A DNA stretch of 64,000 nt. Origin: Mycobacterium sp. 852014-50255_SCH5639931 (GTDB lineage Bacteria; Actinomycetota; Actinomycetes; Mycobacteriales; Mycobacteriaceae). The stretch is from positions 124,001-188,000 of the forward strand of contig NZ_LZSV01000035.1 of the NCBI RefSeq assembly GCF_001665605.1, read 5' to 3'. The translations under genes and the position numbers were made by a program. The notes beneath the pieces were generated by a model, which saw only the letters and a program-made list of their open reading frames with translations, was not told the origin of the DNA and searched no databases. Shown here one piece after another: positions 44,781 to 51,431 of the stretch. The stretch's first letter is position 1; every line of letters begins with the position of its first letter.

Positions 44781-44809
44781 GTTGACTCACCGAACGTTCC
44801 CCACAGTAG

Positions 44810-44825
44810 CCGAACACCTGTTCGA
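44810..44825. promoter_or_regulatory. LexA box of recA
   Basis: Read on the minus strand, TCGAAC-AGGT-GTTCGG matches the mycobacterial SOS box except for the last base. It lies 30 bases upstream of the PafBC-type -35 and would serve a second, LexA-controlled promoter. Confidence 0.85.
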
Positions 44826-44878
44826 TTCAAGTGGACACGCCGGGCCCCCACCGCGTATGGCAACATCTGCTACCGAAA

Positions 44879-44992
44879 GGCGCTGACGGGGCATAAGCCT
44901 GAGGAAACCGGTGCGAATCCGGCGCGGTCCCGCCACTGTGACCGGGATGGGGATGCCCCCACCCGAGAGCCAGACACTCACCGTCGGCGCTT
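44879..44992 (+). ncRNA. Cobalamin (adenosylcobalamin-class) riboswitch
   Basis: GGCGCTGACGG (44879-44889) pairs with CCGTCGGCGC (44981-44990) to close the domain. Inside are the invariant core GCCACTG (44932-44938, within GGTCCCGCCACTGTGA), the upstream GTGCGAATCCGG stretch, and the B12 box AGCCAGACAC (44968-44977). After it, GCTTCCTC (44989-44996) can pair with GAAGAGGC (45022-45029), the only purine-rich stretch before the ATG. That suggests control of translation. The only gene downstream is the FhuF-like gene. Confidence 0.88.
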
Positions 44993-45043
44993 CCTCACCA
45001 CAACCGGGGCGGATCTCCCCTGAAGAGGCTTGGTTGCGCATAT

Positions 45044-45709
45044 ATGGACATCTCTGCTGAGCTAGCCGAAATATCCTGCTACAAAGGATTTTTCGCGTTG
45101 CCCGTGGGCGGCGATGCGACGGGCTGGCACCCGGTCGGGCGGTCCTACGCCGACGGTTTCACCGACCTGGTCGACGCCACCGCCAGGCGCTATCACACGA
45201 CGGACCTGCGCGTCGCCGCCTCGCTGGTTCAGCTCGGCCACGCCACCCGCCTGTGGTCGCCCGTGCTCGCCTGCGCGCTGGGTCACGGCGTCGTCCCCGA
45301 CCTCAACGACTTGCAACGCGCCGACGACGGGGCGCAACTGCGGTTGCCCGCGCCCGTCGGGGTCCCCGCCAACTCGCCGGACGTGCTGTACCGGGTGGTG
45401 GTGCAAGAGCACATGGAGCCGCTTGCCGCCGGGCTGCGGGTCAAGCTGGCGCCCGCCCTGCTGGCGGGCAACGTCGCCTCCGCGTTGACCGGCGCCGCCC
45501 GGGCCCTGCTCGCGGCGCGGCCCGACCTCGGCCCGCGGATCGCCGAGATGACCCATGCGCTGCTGGGTACCGGCGCGCTGGCCGGATCGGGCGTCACCGG
45601 CCCACACCTGGGCTTCAAACGTCGTAGTTGCTGCCTCTTCTATCGCCTTCCGGGTCGGTCCGTCTGCGGCGATTGCGTGTTCGAGGCGCCACCGTCGAAG
45701 CGAAGTTAG
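45044..45709 (+). CDS. FhuF-like [2Fe-2S] ferric/cobalt-complex reductase candidate under B12 control
   Basis: A 221-residue soluble protein ending in RRSCCLFYRLPGRSVCGDCVF. The CC-x10-C-x2-C pattern (Cys196, Cys197, Cys208, Cys211) is the [2Fe-2S] site of FhuF-type siderophore-iron reductases. The N-terminal 190 residues are mostly helical, as in FhuF. The cobalamin riboswitch makes an iron-only role doubtful; reduction of a corrinoid or of a cobalt/iron chelate is an inference. ATG 45044 is 51 bases after the aptamer. At this place in M. tuberculosis I recall only a small cysteine-rich frame (Rv2737A), perhaps a remnant. Confidence 0.85.
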   Translation: MDISAELAEISCYKGFFALPVGGDATGWHPVGRSYADGFTDLVDATARRYHTTDLRVAASLVQLGHATRLWSPVLACALGHGVVPDLNDLQRADDGAQLRLPAPVGVPANSPDVLYRVVVQEHMEPLAAGLRVKLAPALLAGNVASALTGAARALLAARPDLGPRIAEMTHALLGTGALAGSGVTGPHLGFKRRSCCLFYRLPGRSVCGDCVFEAPPSKRS

Positions 45710-45771
45710 GCTCGCGGCTCTACTGCGGCAGAACGAGTACCCGCCCTACGAACAAGGTTGCGGCCCGCACG

Positions 45772-45966
45772 TCACCACTGGTCGCGCGGCACGTCGAAGT
45801 CGACGCACAGGGCCCGCCACACGTCGCGGGGCTCGGCCCCGTCCTCGATCGCCTGGGCGGCGGTACGGCCGTCGAAACCGCTCAGCACATGGTCCGCCAG
45901 CACCGAAGAGCCGTATGCCGCACCGAATCGCAGGACCACGCGCTCGTTGAATTCCGTTAGCCGCAC
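45772..45966 (-). CDS. DUF3046 protein (Rv2738c-like)
   Basis: A 64-residue protein typical of DUF3046: MRLTEFNERVVLRFGAAYGSSVLADHVLSG, TAAQAIEDGAEPRDVWRALC, and the end DFDVPRDQW. Function unknown; in actinobacteria it is often found beside recA-recX. GTG 45966 is supported by a -10 element six bases upstream. Confidence 0.9.
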   Translation of the reverse strand: MRLTEFNERVVLRFGAAYGSSVLADHVLSGFDGRTAAQAIEDGAEPRDVWRALCVDFDVPRDQW

Positions 45967-45972
45967 GCCAGC

Positions 45973-45978
45973 AAGATA
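45973..45978 (-). promoter_or_regulatory. Putative leaderless -10 element of the DUF3046 gene
   Basis: TATCTT on the minus strand lies six bases before GTG 45966. Confidence 0.5.
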
Positions 45979-46009
45979 CCCACCGGGCAGCGTTCGGACA
46001 CCGGCCGCA

Positions 46010-46273
46010 TTACCGCCAACTGGCCGGCAGGTCGATCAGGTGGTTGGGGCAGAAGTCCTGGACGGCCTCGGACATGGTCGTCCGCGCCCGCTGCGCCGAC
46101 ATTCGGGAGCGCAACTGCATGAAGGCGTATTCGGCCGGCGCATAGCCCTGCTCAGCGGCCGCCGGGTCGTCCATCAACTGGCATGCCTGCTGCTCGTCGC
46201 CGCTGTCGGCACGCGCGACGCCCGAGCCGAACATCAAGGCAAGAAGCAGGCCGCCCGCGGCGATCGTCCTCAT
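46010..46273 (-). CDS. Small secreted DUF732 protein
   Basis: An 87-residue protein with a signal peptide (MRTIAAGGLLLALMFGSGVARADS) and a mature helical domain with two cysteines (ACQLMDDPAAAEQGYAPAEYAF, QDFCPNHLIDLP), typical of mycobacterial DUF732 proteins of unknown function. ATG 46273 has GGGAGG 12 to 16 bases upstream; the longer frame to 46336 would bury the signal peptide. I do not recall a homologue at this position in M. tuberculosis. Confidence 0.85.
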   Translation of the reverse strand: MRTIAAGGLLLALMFGSGVARADSGDEQQACQLMDDPAAAEQGYAPAEYAFMQLRSRMSAQRARTTMSEAVQDFCPNHLIDLPASWR

Positions 46274-46305
46274 TGCCGACGCCCTCCCTTCGCGAACCCG
46301 CCCGA

Positions 46306-47472
46306 TCATCCCGTCGGAGCGAGCGCTTCGTGGCACACCCGGACCGGATCGGCCACGCCGACGATGCTAGCGGCGGCGGCTTGGGCGGCCTCCCGATAGC
46401 GGGGCGACGACAGCACCTCGTTCACCGCAGCCACCAGCGCCTCGGCGGTCAACGGCCGGATCAGCCGCCCGCTGCCCTGCCGGACCACCCGGTTCGCCAT
46501 CTCCCACTGATCCCCGCCACCGGGCACCGCGACCAGCGGCACCCCCGCCAGCAGCGTTTTGGCCACCATGCCGTGCCCACCGCCGCAGATCACCAGGTCG
46601 GCGTGGCGCAACAACTCGGCCTGGCTGCCGAGCCCGACCACCGCCCACGGGGGCACCTGCAGATCCGCTCCCCCCAGCCGCGAGACCACCAGCCGCGATC
46701 CGGCCGGCAGCGTCTCCCCCGGCCGCAGGTGAGCCAGCGCGACCTCCGCCAGCCCCTCGGTCCCGGTCATCGCGGTCGACGGCGCGACCACCAGCACGGG
46801 TCCGGAGCCCGCCGGGATTTCCAGCACCCGATCGGTCGGTTCGAAGTGCAGCGGGCCCACCAGCACGGCCTCCGCCGGCCAGTCCGGCCGCGGCACCTCG
46901 AGGGCGGGCAGGGTGGCGATCAGCCGCCGCAGCGGCCCGGGATCGCGGGCCGGCAGTCCGATCTCGACCCGCACGGTCGCGCGCTGCCGCAGGCCCGCGC
47001 GCCACGACCGCGCGGTGAGCGCCCGCATCGTGGCGTCGCGGAGCCGGCCGCGGAGGCCGGTGCCCGGCGCCAGTCCGCTCCCGATCGGCGGCAGTCCCTT
47101 CGATGGCAGGTAGAGCGGATGCGGGTTGAGCTCGATCCACGGGATGCCCAACAGCTCGGCGGCCATGCCGCCCCCCGCGGTGATGACGTCGGACACCACG
47201 AGGTCGGGCGCCAGGTCGCGCAGCGCCGGCACGTTGAGGACGGCCATCCGTGCCGCGCGCCGATGGATTCGGGCCCCGGCGTCGGCGTCGTCGTCGGTGG
47301 CGGCCAGCCCGTCCAGCGGGGCGGCGTCGATGCCGGCGGCGCGGGCCGTGTCGACCCATTCGGCGCCGGTGAACAGCGTGGGCTCGTCGCCGGCGTGGGC
47401 GAAGCGTTGGCACAGCGCAATCGCGGGAAACGAGTGCCCGGGATCCGGCCCGGCGACCACGGCGACGCGCAT
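46306..47472 (-). CDS. UGT/MGT-like glycosyltransferase (Rv2739c-like)
   Basis: A 388-residue GT-B fold enzyme. The N-terminus MRVAVVAGPDPGHSFPAIALCQRFAHAGDEPTLFTG resembles macrolide and sterol glycosyltransferases. The C-terminal sugar-nucleotide site is GGGHGMVAKTLLAGVPLVAVPGGGDQWEMANRV. The acceptor is unknown, possibly a lipid or glycolipid. ATG 47472 gives exactly the recalled Rv2739c length. It is divergent from ephG by 53 bases. Confidence 0.9.
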   Translation of the reverse strand: MRVAVVAGPDPGHSFPAIALCQRFAHAGDEPTLFTGAEWVDTARAAGIDAAPLDGLAATDDDADAGARIHRRAARMAVLNVPALRDLAPDLVVSDVITAGGGMAAELLGIPWIELNPHPLYLPSKGLPPIGSGLAPGTGLRGRLRDATMRALTARSWRAGLRQRATVRVEIGLPARDPGPLRRLIATLPALEVPRPDWPAEAVLVGPLHFEPTDRVLEIPAGSGPVLVVAPSTAMTGTEGLAEVALAHLRPGETLPAGSRLVVSRLGGADLQVPPWAVVGLGSQAELLRHADLVICGGGHGMVAKTLLAGVPLVAVPGGGDQWEMANRVVRQGSGRLIRPLTAEALVAAVNEVLSSPRYREAAQAAAASIVGVADPVRVCHEALAPTG

Positions 47473-47512
47473 CGGCCTTACCCTGCCACAGCGCGCCACC
47501 GAAACGCTCGCC

Positions 47513-47518
47513 TACGCT
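47513..47518 (+). promoter_or_regulatory. Putative leaderless -10 element of ephG
   Basis: TACGCT lies seven bases before ATG 47526. Confidence 0.45.
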
Positions 47519-47525
47519 GGCACCC

Positions 47526-47957
47526 ATGACCGAGCTGACTGGGACAACCGTTGCGAACACCCGCACGGTCGAGGGCTTTCTGAACGCCCTGCAGGATGCG
47601 GATTACGAGGCCGCCGACGCAGCATTGGACGACAACCTCGTCTACGAAAATGTCGGGCTGCCGACGATTCACGGCCGCGCCAGGGCGATGAAGCTGTTTC
47701 GCCGGATGGACGGCCGCGCCGCCTTCGAGGTGAAGATCCACCGAATCGCCGCCGACGGCGGGGCGGTGCTCACCGAGCGCACCGACGCCCTGATCTTCGG
47801 CCCGTTGCGGCTTCAGTTCTGGGTGTGCGGCGTGTTCGAAGTCCACGACGGGCGAATCACGTTGTGGCGCGACTACTTTGACTTCTTCGACATGTTCAAG
47901 GCCACCCTTCGCGGCCTGGCCGCCGTGGTGCTGCCGTCGCTGAAAGCGACGTTCTAG
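47526..47957 (+). CDS. ephG: Limonene-1,2-epoxide hydrolase-like EphG
   Basis: A 143-residue cone-shaped epoxide hydrolase of the LEH family; the M. tuberculosis enzyme acts on cholesterol and fatty epoxides. Active-site landmarks are LVYENVGLPTIHGRARAM, VLTERTDALIFG with the catalytic Asp, and GRITLWRDYFDFFDMFKA with the second Asp. It is convergent with pspM, four bases apart, with no PE_PGRS gene next to it as there is in M. tuberculosis. Confidence 0.93.
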   Translation: MTELTGTTVANTRTVEGFLNALQDADYEAADAALDDNLVYENVGLPTIHGRARAMKLFRRMDGRAAFEVKIHRIAADGGAVLTERTDALIFGPLRLQFWVCGVFEVHDGRITLWRDYFDFFDMFKATLRGLAAVVLPSLKATF

Positions 47958-47961
47958 CCCG

Positions 47962-48792
47962 CTAGCTGGCGCCGCGCAAGCCGCCGAGTTCGTCGAACGC
48001 CTGCGCCCAGCCGACCAGCCGGTCGGTTGCCCCGGCGAGCTCGGCGCGGTAGCGCTGCGAGGCGGCCAACTGATCGCCGTTGGCCGAAGACACCAATTGG
48101 GCTGCGGCGGTGACCATCTCGTTGTATTGACGGACGCCGGCGCTCAACTGCGCGGTGAACGCGTTGATGGTGGGCACCAGATACGCCCGCGATGATTCGC
48201 TGGACTGCGCCGCCCGCTCCATCGACACCACCTCCGCAGCGGTGGCCGCCATGGCCGCCGAGGTTTTGTTGGCCGCCGCGGTCAGGTCACGGATCTCGGC
48301 GGTCGGCAACATCGAGCCGCGCTCGATCACGTTCAGCAGGGAGAGGAATCCGCGTTCGGAGGCGCCCAGCGCGTACATGGCGGGCCGCGCCGCCGACCCG
48401 GGTGGCGGCAGCCGGCGCGCGTTCGTCGGGCGGGGCGTGGGCAGCGGCTCGGAGCGCAGCCACCGGTAGCGGAACAACAACAGCGTCGCCGGGATGGCCA
48501 TGATGACCGCGACGGCGCCGGTGATCTCCAGCAGCAGCGCGAACCATCCCCAGGCTGCCAGCAGCATCGTCACCAACGCCCAGAACACGCAGCCGGCGGC
48601 GAAGATCAGGCCCCACCGCAGCGCGCGACGTTGCCGCCGCAGCAGCCGCGCACGCGGATCCGCGGCGGCGCTGATCTTCTGGGCCACCAAATCGGAAAGG
48701 TCGGCGGCGGTGGCCAACCCGCGCCCCAGCAACGTGCGCCAGAGCCCGCGCCGCGTCTCGCTCACCGCCACGACACCCGCGTTACTGGCCAA
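47962..48792 (-). CDS. pspM: Phage-shock envelope-stress membrane protein PspM
   Basis: A 276-residue protein. A basic N-terminal helix (RARLLRRQRRALRW) precedes two transmembrane helices (GLIFAAGCVFWALVTMLL and LLLEITGAVAVIMAIPATLLLF) and a helical cytoplasmic domain with NVIERGSMLPTAEIRDLTAAAN. It is the membrane partner of PspA. The start is uncertain: TTG 48792 overlaps pspA by 11 bases, while GTG 48771 and GTG 48765 follow the pspA stop. No PspN (Rv2742c) gene follows. Confidence 0.88.
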   Translation of the reverse strand: MASNAGVVAVSETRRGLWRTLLGRGLATAADLSDLVAQKISAAADPRARLLRRQRRALRWGLIFAAGCVFWALVTMLLAAWGWFALLLEITGAVAVIMAIPATLLLFRYRWLRSEPLPTPRPTNARRLPPPGSAARPAMYALGASERGFLSLLNVIERGSMLPTAEIRDLTAAANKTSAAMAATAAEVVSMERAAQSSESSRAYLVPTINAFTAQLSAGVRQYNEMVTAAAQLVSSANGDQLAASQRYRAELAGATDRLVGWAQAFDELGGLRGAS

Positions 48793-49612
48793 AAGGTTTC
48801 TCGGTGACCGCGCCCCCGGTGGTCTCGGCGGACGCGGGCTTCGCCTCCGGGGTGGCCCCGGCGGCGGGTGTCCCCCCGGTCGGCAGCGCTTCGCCGCGCA
48901 TCGACGCGCGGATCTGCTCCAGCCGGGAGTGACCGGCCATCTGCACCCCGGCCTGCTCGACCTCGAGCATGCGGCCCTGCACCGAACCCTGTGCGAGCTC
49001 GGCGGAGCCGATCGCGTTGGCGTAGCGACGTTCGATCTTGTCGCGCACCTCGTCGAGGCTGGGCACGTTGCCCGGGGCGGCGATCTCGCTCATCGACCGC
49101 AGCGACGCGCTCACCTGTTCCTGCATCTTGGCCTGCTCGAGCTGGCTGAGCAGCTTGGTGCGCTCGGCGATCTTCTGTTGCAGCATCATCGCGTTCTGCT
49201 CGACCGCCTTCTTGGCCTGCGAGGCCGCGCTCAGCGCCTGATCGTGCAGCGTCTTGAGGTCCTCGACGCTCTGCTCGGCGGTCACCAGCTGGGCCGCGAA
49301 CGCCTCGGCGGCGTTGTTGTACTCGGTCGCCTTGGCGGCGTCACCGGCGGCGGTGGCCTGGTCGGCGAGCGTCAGGGCCTGGCGCACGTTGACCTGCAGC
49401 TTTTCAATGTCGGCGAGTTGCCGGTTCAGCCGCATCTCCAGCTGGCGCTGGTTGCCGATCACCTGCGCCGCCTGCTGCGTCAGCGCCTGGTGCGTGCGTT
49501 GCGCTTCCTCGATGGCCTGCTGGATCTGCACCTTGGGGTCGGCGTGCTCGTCGATCTTCGCGTTGAACAGCGCCATCAGGTACTTCCACGCTTTGACGAA
49601 CGGATTGGCCAT
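48782..49612 (-). CDS. pspA: Phage-shock protein A (35-kDa antigen homologue)
   Basis: A 276-residue ESCRT-III-like coiled-coil protein that binds stressed membranes and ClgR. It begins MANPFVKAWKYLMALFNAKIDEHADPKVQIQQAIEEA (amphipathic helix, then the hairpin coiled coil) and has a Pro/Ala/Thr-rich C-terminus. Second gene of clgR-pspA-pspM. Confidence 0.95.
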   Translation of the reverse strand: MANPFVKAWKYLMALFNAKIDEHADPKVQIQQAIEEAQRTHQALTQQAAQVIGNQRQLEMRLNRQLADIEKLQVNVRQALTLADQATAAGDAAKATEYNNAAEAFAAQLVTAEQSVEDLKTLHDQALSAASQAKKAVEQNAMMLQQKIAERTKLLSQLEQAKMQEQVSASLRSMSEIAAPGNVPSLDEVRDKIERRYANAIGSAELAQGSVQGRMLEVEQAGVQMAGHSRLEQIRASMRGEALPTGGTPAAGATPEAKPASAETTGGAVTEKPFGQ

Positions 49613-49739
49613 GAGTGAGCTCCACCTTCGCTTCTTATAGGCCGGATGGTCCCTGGATGGGCCGTCGCTTGTCGCTCAATTTAGTGGGTCGGGGCCGATC
49701 GCCCTACCCCTGGCGCTGGATCGCCGCGCCGGGCTGCGC

Positions 49740-50078
49740 TCAGGCGATCGCCAGGGACGCCACCGGCGGGATGACGACCTTCGTGCCGGCGTCGATGCTG
49801 GGACCGCGCGCCCCGTCGACGGGCGCGCTGTGGGCCGCCCGTTCCTGGCCGGCCATCCGCTCGCCGGCGTCGGTGAGCACCGACGACAGCGGGACCTGTA
49901 ACGCCTCGCAGATCGCGTTGAGCAGCTCGCTGGAGGGTTCCTTGCGCCCGCGCTCCACCTCGGACAGATATCCGAGGCTCACCCGCGCCGAATCGGACAC
50001 CTCGCGCAGCGTCCGGCCCTGCGTCACCCGGGCCTCGCGCAGCACGTCGCCGATGACCTCGCGCACTAATGACGGCAT
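49740..50078 (-). CDS. clgR: Envelope-stress transcription activator ClgR
   Basis: A 112-residue XRE-type regulator activating clp protease genes and psp. The helix-turn-helix reads GRTLREVSDSARVSLGYLSEVERGRKEPSSE. The C-terminus TKVVIPPVASLAIA ends in small hydrophobic residues and probably acts as a Clp degradation tag. ATG 50078 has AAGGAGGG seven bases upstream; the frame runs to 50144 without family similarity. An ECF-type promoter lies upstream. Confidence 0.94.
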   Translation of the reverse strand: MPSLVREVIGDVLREARVTQGRTLREVSDSARVSLGYLSEVERGRKEPSSELLNAICEALQVPLSSVLTDAGERMAGQERAAHSAPVDGARGPSIDAGTKVVIPPVASLAIA

Positions 50079-50150
50079 TCCTGCCCTCCTTCGTCCAGTC
50101 AGCCCCGCTCGGCACGAAATCGACCGCGTCCGGCGGATGCTCACTACGTG

Positions 50151-50178
50151 AAACGCGGGGAGCGGGGCCTTGGTTCCC
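50151..50178 (-). promoter_or_regulatory. SigE-type promoter of clgR
   Basis: Minus strand GGGAACC (50178-50172), 16 bases, then cGTTT (50155-50151), fitting the SigE consensus GGAAC/cGTT. It predicts a start near 50143 and a leader of about 65 bases. SigE control of clgR is established in M. tuberculosis. Confidence 0.7.
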
Positions 50179-50195
50179 GTTCGGCGACCGGAAAA

Positions 50196-50795
50196 TCAGT
50201 CGGTCGTCCGACGCACTTCCCGAACGGTCGACACCACGTAGTCGATGCCGGTGACGATCGTCAGCACGATGGCCACACCCATCACCACCGCCGCCGTCAC
50301 CCGGAACGGCCCGGCCAGCGGCAGGATGAACAGGCCGATCGCCACCGCCTGGACCACGGTCTTGACCTTGCCGCCCCAACTGGCCGGGATGACCCCACGG
50401 CGAATGACCGCCAGCCGCAGCACCGTGACCCCGAACTCGCGGACCAGGATCACGACCGTGACCCACCACGGCAGCTCGCCGAGCATCGACAGACCGATCA
50501 GCGCCGACCCGACCAGCGTCTTGTCCGCGATCGGATCGACGAACGCCCCGAATTCGGTCGCCATGCCGTAGTTGCGGGCGAGCAGGCCGTCCAGCCGATC
50601 CGTGATCGCGGCAACCGCGAAAATCACGAAAGCCACGATCCGGAAAGCGATCTCGTGACCGTCCTTGGCGAACAGCGCGAGCAGGAAGATCGGCACCAAC
50701 ACCAGCCGCAACAGCGTCAGCGTGTTGGCGAGGTTTGCGATATGGGCGCGGCCCGGCGGTCCCATCAACGGTCCCGTTTGCGGCTGCCCCGACAC
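50196..50795 (-). CDS. pgsA3: CDP-alcohol phosphatidyltransferase PgsA3 (phosphatidylglycerophosphate synthase-like)
   Basis: A 199-residue integral membrane enzyme with five or six helices. The CDP-alcohol transferase signature is complete: DRLDGLLARNYGMATEFGAFVDPIADK. It probably makes phosphatidylglycerophosphate for cardiolipin. GTG 50795 is chosen because TATTCT lies seven bases upstream; the frame extends to GTG 50867, into the argA start. Divergent from argA. Confidence 0.92.
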   Translation of the reverse strand: MSGQPQTGPLMGPPGRAHIANLANTLTLLRLVLVPIFLLALFAKDGHEIAFRIVAFVIFAVAAITDRLDGLLARNYGMATEFGAFVDPIADKTLVGSALIGLSMLGELPWWVTVVILVREFGVTVLRLAVIRRGVIPASWGGKVKTVVQAVAIGLFILPLAGPFRVTAAVVMGVAIVLTIVTGIDYVVSTVREVRRTTD

Positions 50796-50802
50796 GGCAA
50801 CA

Positions 50803-50808
50803 GAATAA
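50803..50808 (-). promoter_or_regulatory. Putative leaderless -10 element of pgsA3
   Basis: TATTCT on the minus strand lies seven bases before GTG 50795 and decides the choice of start. Confidence 0.45.
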
Positions 50809-50840
50809 CTGTTGACCAGCGCGCCCGTCCCCGATGCCGA

Positions 50841-50846
50841 TACTGT
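50841..50846 (+). promoter_or_regulatory. Putative leaderless -10 element of argA
   Basis: TACTGT ends five bases before GTG 50852. The same hexamer is used at sthA. Confidence 0.45.
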
Positions 50847-50851
50847 TAGCC

Positions 50852-51367
50852 GTGACTGAATGTCCACAGGACCGCCGAGCGGTGGTGCGCCGCGCGCGAA
50901 CGTCCGACGTCCCCGCGATCAAACAACTCGTCGACACCTACGCGGGGAAGATCCTGCTCGAGAAGAACCTGGTGACGCTGTACGAGGCCGTCCAGGAGTT
51001 CTGGGTGGCCGAATGCGGCGATGACGTGGTCGGTTGCGGCGCGCTGCACGTGATGTGGTCCGACCTGGGCGAGATCCGCACCGTCGCGGTCGACCCGGCG
51101 ATGACGGGCCACGGCATCGGCCACGCGATCGTCGATCGGTTGCTGGAGGTCGCGCGCGAGCTGCAGCTGAAGCGCCTGTTCGTGCTGACGTTCGAGACCG
51201 AGTTCTTCGGCAAGCACGGGTTCACCGAGATCGAGGGCACGCCGGTCACCGCCGAGGTGTTCGAGGAGATGTGCCGCTCCTACGACATCGGTGTCGCCGA
51301 GTTCCTGGACCTGAGCTACGTCAAGCCCAACATCCTGGGCAACTCCCGGATGCTGCTGGTGCTCTAG
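50852..51367 (+). CDS. argA: Amino-acid (glutamate) N-acetyltransferase ArgA
   Basis: A 171-residue stand-alone GNAT enzyme acetylating glutamate (or glutamine) for arginine synthesis. The N-terminus VVRRARTSDVPAIKQLVDTYAGKILLEKNL is followed by LGEIRTVAVDPAMTGHGIGHAIVDRLLEVA (acetyl-CoA loop, here MTGHGIGHAI in the place of QxxGxG/A) and EFFGKHGFTEI. GTG 50852 matches the family N-terminus. A 50-bp hairpin repeat starts three bases after the stop. Confidence 0.95.
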   Translation: MTECPQDRRAVVRRARTSDVPAIKQLVDTYAGKILLEKNLVTLYEAVQEFWVAECGDDVVGCGALHVMWSDLGEIRTVAVDPAMTGHGIGHAIVDRLLEVARELQLKRLFVLTFETEFFGKHGFTEIEGTPVTAEVFEEMCRSYDIGVAEFLDLSYVKPNILGNSRMLLVL

Positions 51368-51369
51368 CC

Positions 51370-51419
51370 CGATGGTGGCGACCCGCGTCGCCCGGCTACG
51401 CCGCCCTCGCGATCGCCAC
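51370..51419. repeat. 50-bp hairpin repeat, copy A (argA/ftsK)
   Basis: 46 of 50 bases match copy B at 56112-56161. The outer arms GTGGCGA and TCGCCAC pair perfectly and the GC-rich inner part pairs imperfectly. It sits two bases after the argA stop and 12 bases from the ftsK stop, so it is probably a bidirectional terminator. Confidence 0.8.
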
Positions 51420-51431
51420 AGGCCCCGCGAG

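Noticed and set aside
48771..48792. Firm choice of the pspM start codon
   Set aside because: TTG 48792, GTG 48771 and GTG 48765 all lack a convincing ribosome site, so the longest frame is reported with the doubt stated.
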